From Deltaproteobacteria bacterium RBG_16_44_11 (lineage in GTDB: Bacteria; Desulfobacterota; Syntrophia; Syntrophales; Smithellaceae): DNA of 12,792 nt. The notes under the pieces were generated by a model that did no database searches, was not told the origin of the DNA, and worked only from the letters and a program-made list of their open reading frames with translations. A program made the position numbers and the translations under genes. Positions 6,480 to 12,792 of the stretch are shown one piece after another. The stretch is from contig MGQN01000022.1 in assembly GCA_001797845.1 (NCBI GenBank), forward strand, positions 46,933 through 59,724. The letters run 5' to 3'. Each line of letters begins with the position of its first letter. Position 1 is the stretch's first letter.

Positions 6480-7763
6480 ATGTCAATCTGGAAACAGAAA
6501 AGCAAAATTCTGGTAACCTGCCCCAAGGGCGTCTCGCCTTATTTGAAGATGGAGATCGAAGCCCTGGGATTCCCCGTTCTGGCGGAGCTGGATACGGCAA
6601 TCCAAACTGAAGGAACTCTCGAAGACACCCTGCTCTTAAATCTACATCTGCGTACCGCCCAGCGAGTTCTCTACGAACTTACGACTTTAAGCGTCAATAC
6701 ACCGGGCAGTCTCTATGGAGAGCTAAATGCTATCCCCTGGGAAACTATCCTTCATGATTCGGGCAAGGCGGCTTACATTTGTGTAACCTCGATTGTCGAT
6801 AATCCCCTCATTACCGATTCCCGCTTCGTCAACGTCAAGGTCAAAGATGCCATTGTGGATCGGATTCGCGATAAATGCGGCATAAGGCCTGATTCCGGCC
6901 CGGATAAAGACAAAGCGGTTATCCACGTTTATTGGAAAAATGATCAGGCTTATGTTTATCTGGACACTTCCGGAGAGCGACTCTCCCTGCGCGGCTACCG
7001 CAAAATTCCCCTCGTAGCGCCCATGCAGGAAACATTGGCAGCGGCTCTGATTTTGGCAACAGGCTGGAAGGGCGAAGAAACATTTATCAACCCCATGTGC
7101 GGCAGCGGTACCATGGCCATTGAGGCAGCATTTATCGCCCTAAACCGCGCGCCAGGTTTACTGCGGAATAATTACGGCTTTATGTTCATCAAGGGATTCC
7201 CGGAAGCTTTTTGGCAGGACCTGCGCAAAAAAGCCAAAGAGAGTACTAAAAAGAAATTACCCGCAAAGATTATCGCAACAGATATTGACAAGAAAGCGGT
7301 TCTGGCGGCCAGGCAAAATGCTCAAACCGCCGGAGTTGAGCACTTGATCGAATTTAATACCTGCTCTTATGAAAATACTCTCATCCCGGACGACGGCGGC
7401 ATAATCATTTTAAATCCCCCTTACGGCGAGCGCATGGACGCAACCAGTGATAAGACAGAATACCGCGGGGGTAAAGAAGATACGACACGAGGACGCAAAA
7501 TTATAATCCATAAAGCCTCTAACAGAACAAACAAAGCCAGCCGCATCTCATCCGGTGAACTGGCACGGTTGGAAGCGATTTATTCAGGCATTGGTGATTT
7601 TTTCAAAAGCATCGGCGGCGGATACCGCGGCTATATTTTCACCGGCAACTTGGGAATGGTCAAGAAAGTTGGTTTGAGGACCAGACAACGCATTATTTTC
7701 TATAATGGCGAAATTGAATGCCGCCTGCTGGAATATGAGCTTTATGCAGGCAGCCGCAGGTAA
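6480..7763 (+). CDS. THUMP domain class I SAM-dependent RNA methyltransferase (RlmL N-domain/YpsC-like)
   Basis: Probably methylates a guanine N2 in 23S rRNA, as RlmL-family enzymes do. The 427-residue protein has an N-terminal THUMP RNA-binding region (about residues 10-160) and a Rossmann-fold methyltransferase domain. The SAM motif INPMCGSGTMAIEAA has its N at residue 204, the acidic loop TDIDKKAVLAARQNA follows, and the catalytic motif N312-P-P-Y-G-E matches m2G enzymes. The C-terminal ends with YIFTGN and a K..GLR...R pattern usual in the family. Odd point: about 38 Lys/Arg/Ser/Thr-rich residues (320-357) sit between NPPYGERM and the GELARLEAIYSGIGDFFKS helix, where relatives have only a few. 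ATG at 6480 is preceded by a weak AAGAG at 6471. The gene seems to stand alone; no clear terminator follows. The exact target base is inferred from the family only. Confidence 0.92.
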   Translation: MSIWKQKSKILVTCPKGVSPYLKMEIEALGFPVLAELDTAIQTEGTLEDTLLLNLHLRTAQRVLYELTTLSVNTPGSLYGELNAIPWETILHDSGKAAYICVTSIVDNPLITDSRFVNVKVKDAIVDRIRDKCGIRPDSGPDKDKAVIHVYWKNDQAYVYLDTSGERLSLRGYRKIPLVAPMQETLAAALILATGWKGEETFINPMCGSGTMAIEAAFIALNRAPGLLRNNYGFMFIKGFPEAFWQDLRKKAKESTKKKLPAKIIATDIDKKAVLAARQNAQTAGVEHLIEFNTCSYENTLIPDDGGIIILNPPYGERMDATSDKTEYRGGKEDTTRGRKIIIHKASNRTNKASRISSGELARLEAIYSGIGDFFKSIGGGYRGYIFTGNLGMVKKVGLRTRQRIIFYNGEIECRLLEYELYAGSRR

Positions 7764-8106
7764 TCATGATTGTCAATGCTATTAATCATCCCTGTGCTTG
7801 TTTTTCCGTGATATTTTATCTACTGATATCCTCTTGACAACTTTAACCGGGAAAGTTAGAATTTAAAACATTATAAAATTTTTTATTATTAATACTGGGA
7901 AGCTTTTCACTTTGAATGGTAACGTTTTTAAAGCAGATAAGATGGCTTGGCGGTTGTTCTAAGCATTTAACACAAATCCGGAATTATGGTTGAATCTGCA
8001 AAAATATAATGATTTCTGGTATTTGGCGAAAAGCGACGACTGCTTTACAGGTAATAAAAAATAATTTATTTATTCACATAAAAATATTACGGTAAAAATA
8101 AGTGTT
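7764..8106. other. 343-nt AT-rich spacer holding a promoter and long leader
   Basis: No gene could be supported here. Apart from the promoter at 7834-7862, the region has only short frames without ribosome binding sites (for example 25 codons from ATG 7917 and 28 codons from ATG 8009). I recognise no riboswitch or tRNA. The palindrome AATCATGATT just after the methyltransferase stop is too weak to call a terminator. The last 70 bases are very AT-rich and the kinase start has only a poor ribosome binding site (GGT at 8091-8093). Confidence 0.6.
7834..7862 (+). promoter_or_regulatory. Predicted sigma70 promoter upstream of the kinase
   Basis: A perfect TTGACA -35 box (7834-7839), a 17-bp spacer and TAGAAT (7857-7862, five of six bases of TATAAT) form a near-consensus housekeeping promoter. 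Transcription would start near 7869 and read toward the protein kinase gene, leaving an untranslated leader of about 240 nt. Prediction rests on the sequence match alone. Confidence 0.6.
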
Positions 8107-9537
8107 ATGTCCCTCGAATCATCACATACTTCCCTCACCGCAAAGGATGTTCTTATAAAAAAACTGGGCCGTTACGAAATCCTGTCCGAGTTGGGAAAAG
8201 GCGCCATGGGCATAGTCTACAAGGCTGTTGATCCGCTTATAGACCGCACCGTCGCTATCAAGACCATCAACCTCAACTTGTCCGGGGACGAAATCGCCGG
8301 TTTCGTAGAACGTTTTAATCGCGAAGCCAAATCTGCCGGACGTCTTAACCACCCCAACATTGTCACCATCTACGATGTGGGCAGGGCCGATGACACCGCT
8401 TTTATAGCTATGGAACACCTGGAAGGGCAAGAGTTGAAGCAGATTATCTCCTCCAACCAGACGCTGCAACCGGAGAGGATAGTCGAGATAACCGCCCAGG
8501 TCGCCGATGCCCTCGCGTTCGCTCACGACCACGGCGTTGTCCACCGGGACATTAAGCCTGCCAATATCATGGTACTGCACAATGGCGGCGTAAAAATCAT
8601 GGATTTCGGCATCGCTATGACATCATCGGGCTCCCAAACCCAAGCCGGCACTATTCTCGGTTCACCCAAGTACATGTCGCCGGAACAAGTGTCCGGCGAA
8701 ACCGTAGACGGTCGCTCCGATATTTTTTCCCTGGGAGCCGTACTGTACGAATTGCTTACCGGCATATCCGTTTTTGGCGGCGAAAACAGCACCCTCACCT
8801 CCATCATGTACCAGGTTATGAATGAAATACCGAACTTACCGACGAGTGTCAATCCCTCCCTTCCCGCGGCATTCGACTATATTGTCGCCAGGGCAATGGC
8901 GAAGGATCCTGAACACCGCTACCAATCGGCGCGGGAAATGGCCGATGACCTCAGAAACTTTAAGAAGCTGACTATCCCTGCGCCATTATCCTTCACGGCT
9001 TTACCTAAGAAAAAGGCTGGTGAACATTCGGGAAGAGATGAAGACGCCACCCTGATAATGAGCACAAATAAACAGCCCGTAATTCCCGGTTGGAGTTGGC
9101 AAAAAAAGCTGATAGGCATAGTAATAGCCGTATTTTTTCTAGTAGCCGCGGCACTATTCATCTATGCTCAGCGTGAACCTGCAGAAACGGCCGCCGGTGA
9201 TAACGAATCAGCAATAGGGAGTAATACTTTGTCACCCACCGTGGAACCGTTGCCTTCCGTTTCAACTGAAGTCAAGGCACTAAAAAGTCAGTCAAAAGGC
9301 AAAAAAAAATCGATAATTCCCACTCCCACATCGGCCAATCTCACTTTTACAGTTCTCCCTTGGGGTGAAGTATTCATCGATGGAAAAAGGCTGGGAGCCT
9401 CGCCGCCGCTAAAGAGGATCAAGCTCTCTCCCGGCAAACACCAAATCGAGATCAAGAACACTACCTTTTCGCCCTATCGTAAAACAGTACAACTGAAGGC
9501 CGGAGAAAACATGAAAATCCGTCATAAATTCAACTAA
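8107..9537 (+). CDS. Transmembrane serine/threonine protein kinase with C-terminal PEGA domain
   Basis: Hanks-type (PknB-like) kinase of 476 residues that should phosphorylate Ser/Thr on cytoplasmic proteins. The kinase domain covers about residues 23-290 with all key elements intact: glycine loop G30-x-G32-x-x-G35, catalytic Lys52 (VAIK), HRD at 146-148 followed by KPAN, DFG at 166-168, the activation segment ending SPEQ (191-194), and DGRSDIFSLGAVLYELLTG. A positively charged stretch precedes one membrane helix (about 335-354), then a Ser/Thr/Pro-rich linker, then a PEGA-like domain (410-476) with the GEVFIDGKRLGASPP, LSPGKHQIEI and FSPYRKTVQL pattern, which should lie in the periplasm. It is followed by a TPR-like lipoprotein gene. 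The ATG at 8107 has a poor ribosome binding site, but no better in-frame start precedes the domain. Kinase identity is firm; targets and signal are unknown. A PpkA-like role is inference. Confidence 0.95.
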   Translation: MSLESSHTSLTAKDVLIKKLGRYEILSELGKGAMGIVYKAVDPLIDRTVAIKTINLNLSGDEIAGFVERFNREAKSAGRLNHPNIVTIYDVGRADDTAFIAMEHLEGQELKQIISSNQTLQPERIVEITAQVADALAFAHDHGVVHRDIKPANIMVLHNGGVKIMDFGIAMTSSGSQTQAGTILGSPKYMSPEQVSGETVDGRSDIFSLGAVLYELLTGISVFGGENSTLTSIMYQVMNEIPNLPTSVNPSLPAAFDYIVARAMAKDPEHRYQSAREMADDLRNFKKLTIPAPLSFTALPKKKAGEHSGRDEDATLIMSTNKQPVIPGWSWQKKLIGIVIAVFFLVAAALFIYAQREPAETAAGDNESAIGSNTLSPTVEPLPSVSTEVKALKSQSKGKKKSIIPTPTSANLTFTVLPWGEVFIDGKRLGASPPLKRIKLSPGKHQIEIKNTTFSPYRKTVQLKAGENMKIRHKFN

Positions 9538-9551
9538 AGGAGAATTATACC

Positions 9552-9692
9552 ATTTTTAAATCAAAGAAGATATCGAGGCGGCAAGGAGGAGGCGACGAGG
9601 CATATAACCTGAAGGTCACGCGTTGTACATACGTTGAGGAAACCGACGACGCTGCCAACAAAGATAGCGCTTTGATTTGGAAGTGGTATTAA
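9552..9692 (+). CDS. Possible 46-codon ORF with non-canonical ATT start
   Basis: The 161-nt gap between kinase and lipoprotein has one open frame (9528-9692) with no ATG or GTG, and its only TTG lies six codons before the stop. A strong AAAGGAG (9536-9542) overlaps the kinase stop and sits nine bases before an ATT at 9552, good spacing for initiation; ATT is a rare start, known for example from infC. The product would be 46 residues, basic at the start (FKSKKISRR), then glycine-rich and acidic (YVEETDDAANKD), ending IWKWY. I recognise no family. It may equally be a gene remnant, or the ribosome binding site may be fortuitous. Confidence 0.25.
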   Translation: MFKSKKISRRQGGGDEAYNLKVTRCTYVEETDDAANKDSALIWKWY

Positions 9693-9698
9693 ACAATT

Positions 9699-10103
9699 AT
9701 GCGTTTCTGCCTGATAATCACAATATCCGCAATACTCCTGCTTATCACCATCGGTTGTTCCTCCGGACCGGTCAGATATATCGGACTGGACAAGCTCTCG
9801 ATGAGCAAAGCAAACCAGGCACTATCGACCGGCATACAAAACTACGAGGATGGTAACTATAAAACCGCGACTAATAACCTGGAAAGTGCACTGGATCTGG
9901 GCTTAACTTTCGACAGCGATACCGTGCAAGCGCATAAATACCTGGCCTTCATTCATTGCCTGTCAAACAGGGAAAAGCAATGCCACGATGAATTCAGAAA
10001 AGCACTGGATAAGGACAACAACTTCGACCTAGAACCGGCAGAAGCAGGACATCCCCTCTGGGGCCCGGCATTCCGCACGGTAAAGGCTGAACGCAAGAAA
10101 TAG
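9699..10103 (+). CDS. Small TPR-like lipoprotein, resembles T6SS-associated TssQ family
   Basis: 134 residues with a hydrophobic N-terminus (about 4-19) and a lipobox-like TIGC with Cys20, so probably an outer- or inner-membrane lipoprotein facing the periplasm. The body (about 38-115) reads like TPR-type helix pairs: NYEDGNYKTATNNLESAL, AHKYLAFIHC, CHDEFRKALDKD. It ends with the pattern AEAGHPLWGPAFRTVKAER. From memory, the AHKxLAFIxC...F.KAL...F.L.PAEAGHPxWGP pattern is that of TssQ-family lipoproteins linked to type VI secretion; no T6SS structural gene is present in this window. The ATG at 9699 has a distant GGAAG (9679-9683). It is likely co-transcribed with the kinase. Downstream there is only a weak TTATGT/ACATAA stem (10127-10147). 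Confidence 0.72.
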   Translation: MRFCLIITISAILLLITIGCSSGPVRYIGLDKLSMSKANQALSTGIQNYEDGNYKTATNNLESALDLGLTFDSDTVQAHKYLAFIHCLSNREKQCHDEFRKALDKDNNFDLEPAEAGHPLWGPAFRTVKAERKK

Positions 10104-10206
10104 ACTATCTGAGCAGAGCACGTAATTTATGTAATTCGGAGACATAACACTTATTTCCGTTATATATATATTTCTTCAGCAAATACTTAATCATCCTATC
10201 TTGACA

Positions 10207-10233
10207 AAAATGAAGGCGACCCGGTATCATTTT
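10207..10233. terminator. Weak AT-rich inverted repeat between convergent genes
   Basis: AAAATGA (10207-10213) pairs with TCATTTT (10227-10233) around a 13-base loop and touches the last base of the radical SAM gene. On either strand the 3' arm ends in T residues, so it could act as a weak two-way terminator for the lipoprotein and radical SAM transcripts. The long loop and the lack of a GC-rich stem keep confidence low. Confidence 0.3.
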
Positions 10234-11921
10234 CACTCCCGTGCTTTTCGGCACTCACTAATTAGTGATTTTTTCGATACTCCCAGATCGATGATATCCC
10301 ACGGCAGGAATTCGTCGAATGATTTTTGACGATAAACATAGAAGTCCGGGTTGATATTTACTTCTTTTAGCGCCTGCGCCCAATTGCCGTCCAGACGCTG
10401 TACGGCCAGCAATATTTCCCCAACCCGGCGATCGCCAAGAGAAAGCAGAGCCTGAACATAATTCCACTTCGGAACATCGTGGATAACCTTTACCTGCTTG
10501 TCATTTCTGAAAGCATTTACAATCTTTTTAATTTTTTTGGCGACATCATTTATATCGGCCAGCGCGCACCACTGCAAAGGCGTTCGCGGCTTGGGAATAA
10601 ATTGGTTAATACTAAGCGTAATACGCCGGAATTTTCTTTTGCCTTTGGTATGTTTTAGCGCCGTATGCTGAATTTTCTTCGTTAACTCAATGATGGCGTC
10701 AATATCCTGCTCTTCTTCCAAAGGCAAACCAACCATGAAATAAAGACGCAAATTAATTATTTCTTTTTCCATTAACAATTCGGCGGCATGAATTATATCT
10801 TCTTCCGTTATGTCCTTTCGTAATATATCTCTCATTTTTTGACTGCCTGCTTCCGGCGCAAGCGCTACCGTTTCAATTCCGACTGCTTTAATAATATCAA
10901 CTATTTTTTCATTTATTTGATCGATACGCAGCGAGCCGATTCCCGCCTGAGCGTTTTTCCCGATGATGTATTCACATATTTTGATAAGGTCAGGATGTTC
11001 CGAAACTGCAGTGCCGACCAAACCAATTTTCTTCTTTGTTTTCAAGCCGTGGTTAATGGAAGCCACAACTTCTTTGTAACTACGGAAACGTGCCGGCCGG
11101 TAAACGTGGCTTGCCGCGCAGAAGCGGCAAGCGTGACGGCAGCCCCTGCTTACTTCAATCAAATACATATCCTCCATCTCTGTCTGCGGCGCGCTGATGA
11201 CTTCTTCCGTACAAAAAATATTTATGTCTTTTATGGAATTGATTTTGATTTTTTCAGGCAATTCGGCGTCACAAGGCTTAACTGCCGATATTTTACTATC
11301 GGCTGAATATTTGACATCATAAAGGCTGGGAACATAAATCCCATATAGTTGTTTTTGCAGGGTATTTAGCAAGATCAGGCGATTATGACCAAGGCGGCGG
11401 AACTCTTCAAAATAACGGGCAAACTGCGGCAATATTTCTTCCGCTTCACCCAGAATAAGCAAATCAAAAAAATCGGCCACCGGCTCGGGATTGAGCGTCA
11501 ACGAGATGCCGCCGCCGATTACCAATGGAAAATTATTCGAACGGTCTTTGGCTAAAAGAGGGATATCGGCGTTAGCCAGCATTTTTAAAACATTAGGATA
11601 ATCGTTTTCGAAGGAAATGGAAAAAGCTAAAATATCAAATTCGGCGATTGACTTTTGGCTCTCGAGGCTAACCATTTCTGCCGCGCCGGAGGCGAATTCG
11701 GCCTCGTCATCCGGCAACGGCAGAAATACTCTCTCGCAAAGAAAGGAGGGCTGCTCATTGAATATTTTATAAACTGTTTGGAAGCCCAAATTCGCCATGC
11801 CTGTGCGGTAATAATTCGGATAGGCCAGGCATACTGTATTGTATGTGCCCCAAACCTTTTTTACATAACCTGTCTCCCGCTCTAAAAGGCTGATATATTT
11901 TTTCTTTAATTTCCAATCCAT
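10233..11921 (-). CDS. Radical SAM protein with N-terminal B12-binding-like region (TIGR03960-like)
   Basis: Iron-sulfur enzyme of unknown reaction, 562 residues. The cluster motif is C261-x3-C265-x2-C268 (SRGCRHACRFCAA), the standard radical SAM pattern; the SAM barrel continues with VALAPEAGSQKMRDILRKDI and LRLYFMVGLPLEEEQDI. The N-terminal 250 residues have the cobalamin-binding-like pattern seen in this family (VCLAYPNYYRTGMANLGFQ, FPLVIGGGISLTLNPEPVADF, LLILGEAEE), and the end (FLPWDIIDLGVSKKSL) matches the usual C-terminus of the stand-alone form. In many bacteria this protein is fused to, or followed by, a DUF2344 protein; here the gene ends without one and the next gene is convergent. 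It lies 68 nt after ftsZ on the same strand, so co-transcription is possible. The ribosome binding site is weak (AGGA well upstream); ATG at 11921 was kept as the only good in-frame start. Confidence 0.9.
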   Translation of the reverse strand: MDWKLKKKYISLLERETGYVKKVWGTYNTVCLAYPNYYRTGMANLGFQTVYKIFNEQPSFLCERVFLPLPDDEAEFASGAAEMVSLESQKSIAEFDILAFSISFENDYPNVLKMLANADIPLLAKDRSNNFPLVIGGGISLTLNPEPVADFFDLLILGEAEEILPQFARYFEEFRRLGHNRLILLNTLQKQLYGIYVPSLYDVKYSADSKISAVKPCDAELPEKIKINSIKDINIFCTEEVISAPQTEMEDMYLIEVSRGCRHACRFCAASHVYRPARFRSYKEVVASINHGLKTKKKIGLVGTAVSEHPDLIKICEYIIGKNAQAGIGSLRIDQINEKIVDIIKAVGIETVALAPEAGSQKMRDILRKDITEEDIIHAAELLMEKEIINLRLYFMVGLPLEEEQDIDAIIELTKKIQHTALKHTKGKRKFRRITLSINQFIPKPRTPLQWCALADINDVAKKIKKIVNAFRNDKQVKVIHDVPKWNYVQALLSLGDRRVGEILLAVQRLDGNWAQALKEVNINPDFYVYRQKSFDEFLPWDIIDLGVSKKSLISECRKARE

Positions 11922-11989
11922 GTTTTTATCATGGCCTATATCCTGTCATAACTAAGCGTTTTATAAACTTCCCATCATCTCGATAATTC

Positions 11990-12792
11990 TTAGTCCGCCT
12001 GACGGCGCAAAAATGTCGGAATCTCCAGATCCAAACTTTCCGTATCGTCATTAATGCCCATCGTCACGACTTTGGCATTGTTGCGTGTTTTTTCCCGGCG
12101 CATAAAAGCGGGGGTAGACAAATCTTCACGCCTAAAACTGCTCAAATGAGTGACATTTTCCGGTGATATTCTTTTCTTTATTAGATTATCATCAAAGCCC
12201 GTGGCAATGACAGTGATGCGTATTTCATCCTTCATGTTTTCATCAATGACCGTGCCGAAAATGATATTGGCATCCTCATGCGCTTCCGCCTGAACCAGCG
12301 ATGAAGCTTCATTGACTTCATAAAGGCTCATATCCGGTCCACCGGTGATGTTGAGCAGAATGCCGTGCGCTCCCTGAATCGTATTATCTTCCAGAAGCGG
12401 TGAAGAAATAGCTTTTTGCGCCGCTTCAATAGCACGGTTTTCTCCGCTCGCACAACCGGTACCCATAATGGCCATGCCCATATCGGTCATGATGTTCTTT
12501 ACATCCGCGAAATCAAGATTAATCAGTCCCGGAACCAAAATCAAATCGGATATTCCCTTGACCGCCTGATAAAGAACATCATCGGCTTTTTTAAACGCTT
12601 CCAAAAGCGACAGACTGCGGCCGCCGAGGCTCAAAAGCCGCTGATTGGGAACGACAATCAGAGTATCTACAGAATCACGCAACTGTTCGATGCCTTCTTC
12701 CGCCTGCATATTACGCTTCTTGCCTTCAAACTGAAACGGTTTGGTCACTACGGCGACCGTCAACACGCTGCATTCACGGGCAATTTCCGCGA
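11990..12792 (-). CDS. ftsZ: Cell division protein FtsZ, C-terminal two thirds (partial)
   Basis: Tubulin-like GTPase that polymerises into the division ring at midcell. The frame is open to the window edge and shows 266 residues; roughly 115 N-terminal residues, including the GGGTGTG nucleotide-binding loop, lie outside. Visible landmarks are the AEIARE...LTVAVVTKPFQFEGKKR stretch, DTLIVVPNQRLL, the catalytic T7 loop NLDFADVK with its polymerisation-essential acidic residues, GTGCASGENRAIEAAQKAI, LLNITGGPDMSLYEVNEA and VIATGF. A variable linker is followed by the conserved C-terminal peptide LEIPTFLRRQAD, the docking site for FtsA/ZipA-type partners. The internal GTG at 12766 is not a start; homology continues upstream. 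Gene identity is certain. Confidence 0.98.
   Translation of the reverse strand, partial: AEIARECSVLTVAVVTKPFQFEGKKRNMQAEEGIEQLRDSVDTLIVVPNQRLLSLGGRSLSLLEAFKKADDVLYQAVKGISDLILVPGLINLDFADVKNIMTDMGMAIMGTGCASGENRAIEAAQKAISSPLLEDNTIQGAHGILLNITGGPDMSLYEVNEASSLVQAEAHEDANIIFGTVIDENMKDEIRITVIATGFDDNLIKKRISPENVTHLSSFRREDLSTPAFMRREKTRNNAKVVTMGINDDTESLDLEIPTFLRRQAD

Noticed and set aside
7917..8092. Short frames of 25 and 28 codons in the kinase leader (from ATG 7917 and ATG 8009).
   Set aside because: Neither has a ribosome binding site or recognisable content.
10201..10230. TTGACA-N18-TATCAT on the + strand.
   Set aside because: It would drive transcription into the 3' end of the convergent radical SAM gene with no + strand gene following; likely chance, although an antisense RNA cannot be excluded.

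Overview
The window looks like chromosomal DNA of a Gram-negative bacterium of the former Deltaproteobacteria, most likely the Syntrophus/Smithella group (Desulfobacterota). This is inferred from three things: a complete high-affinity branched-chain amino acid (LIV-type) ABC transporter operon, an ftsZ followed by a TIGR03960-like radical SAM gene, and intergenic hairpin repeats of the CTGGATTCC...GGAATGACA type. I recall such repeats from that group but cannot verify it here. There are no tRNA or rRNA genes, CRISPR arrays, transposases or phage genes.

Layout. 1-4042 (+) holds the 3' end of a periplasmic substrate-binding protein gene, a structured spacer, then livH-livM-livG-livF packed with 2-nt gaps or overlaps. 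4043-4258 is a spacer between convergent genes with two hairpins, one of them a repeat. 4259-5940 (-) is an ECF sigma factor and its membrane-anchored zinc-finger anti-sigma factor, joined by an ATGA overlap. Divergent from the sigma gene is a small ORF (6143-6373) with a good ribosome binding site and a signal peptide, whose 3' end runs into a second copy of the hairpin repeat. 6480-7763 (+) is a THUMP-domain RNA methyltransferase with an unusual insertion beside its catalytic NPPY motif.

7764-8106 is an AT-rich spacer with a near-consensus sigma70 promoter that would give the next gene a leader of about 240 nt. 8107-10103 (+) is a small signalling unit: a transmembrane Ser/Thr protein kinase with a periplasmic PEGA domain, a possible 46-codon ORF that could only start at ATT, and a small TPR-like lipoprotein resembling the type VI secretion-associated TssQ family. 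10233-12792 (-) carries the radical SAM gene and, upstream of it, the 3' two thirds of ftsZ.

How the parts work together. The liv genes encode one import machine (binding protein, two permeases, two ATPases). The sigma/anti-sigma pair is a self-contained envelope-signal module. The kinase and lipoprotein are plausibly co-transcribed and both face the periplasm. The methyltransferase, radical SAM protein and FtsZ are housekeeping or conserved genes. I see no clear-cut new system. The points most worth a second look are the kinase/ORF/lipoprotein unit, the methyltransferase insertion, and the repeat pair with a compensatory base change.
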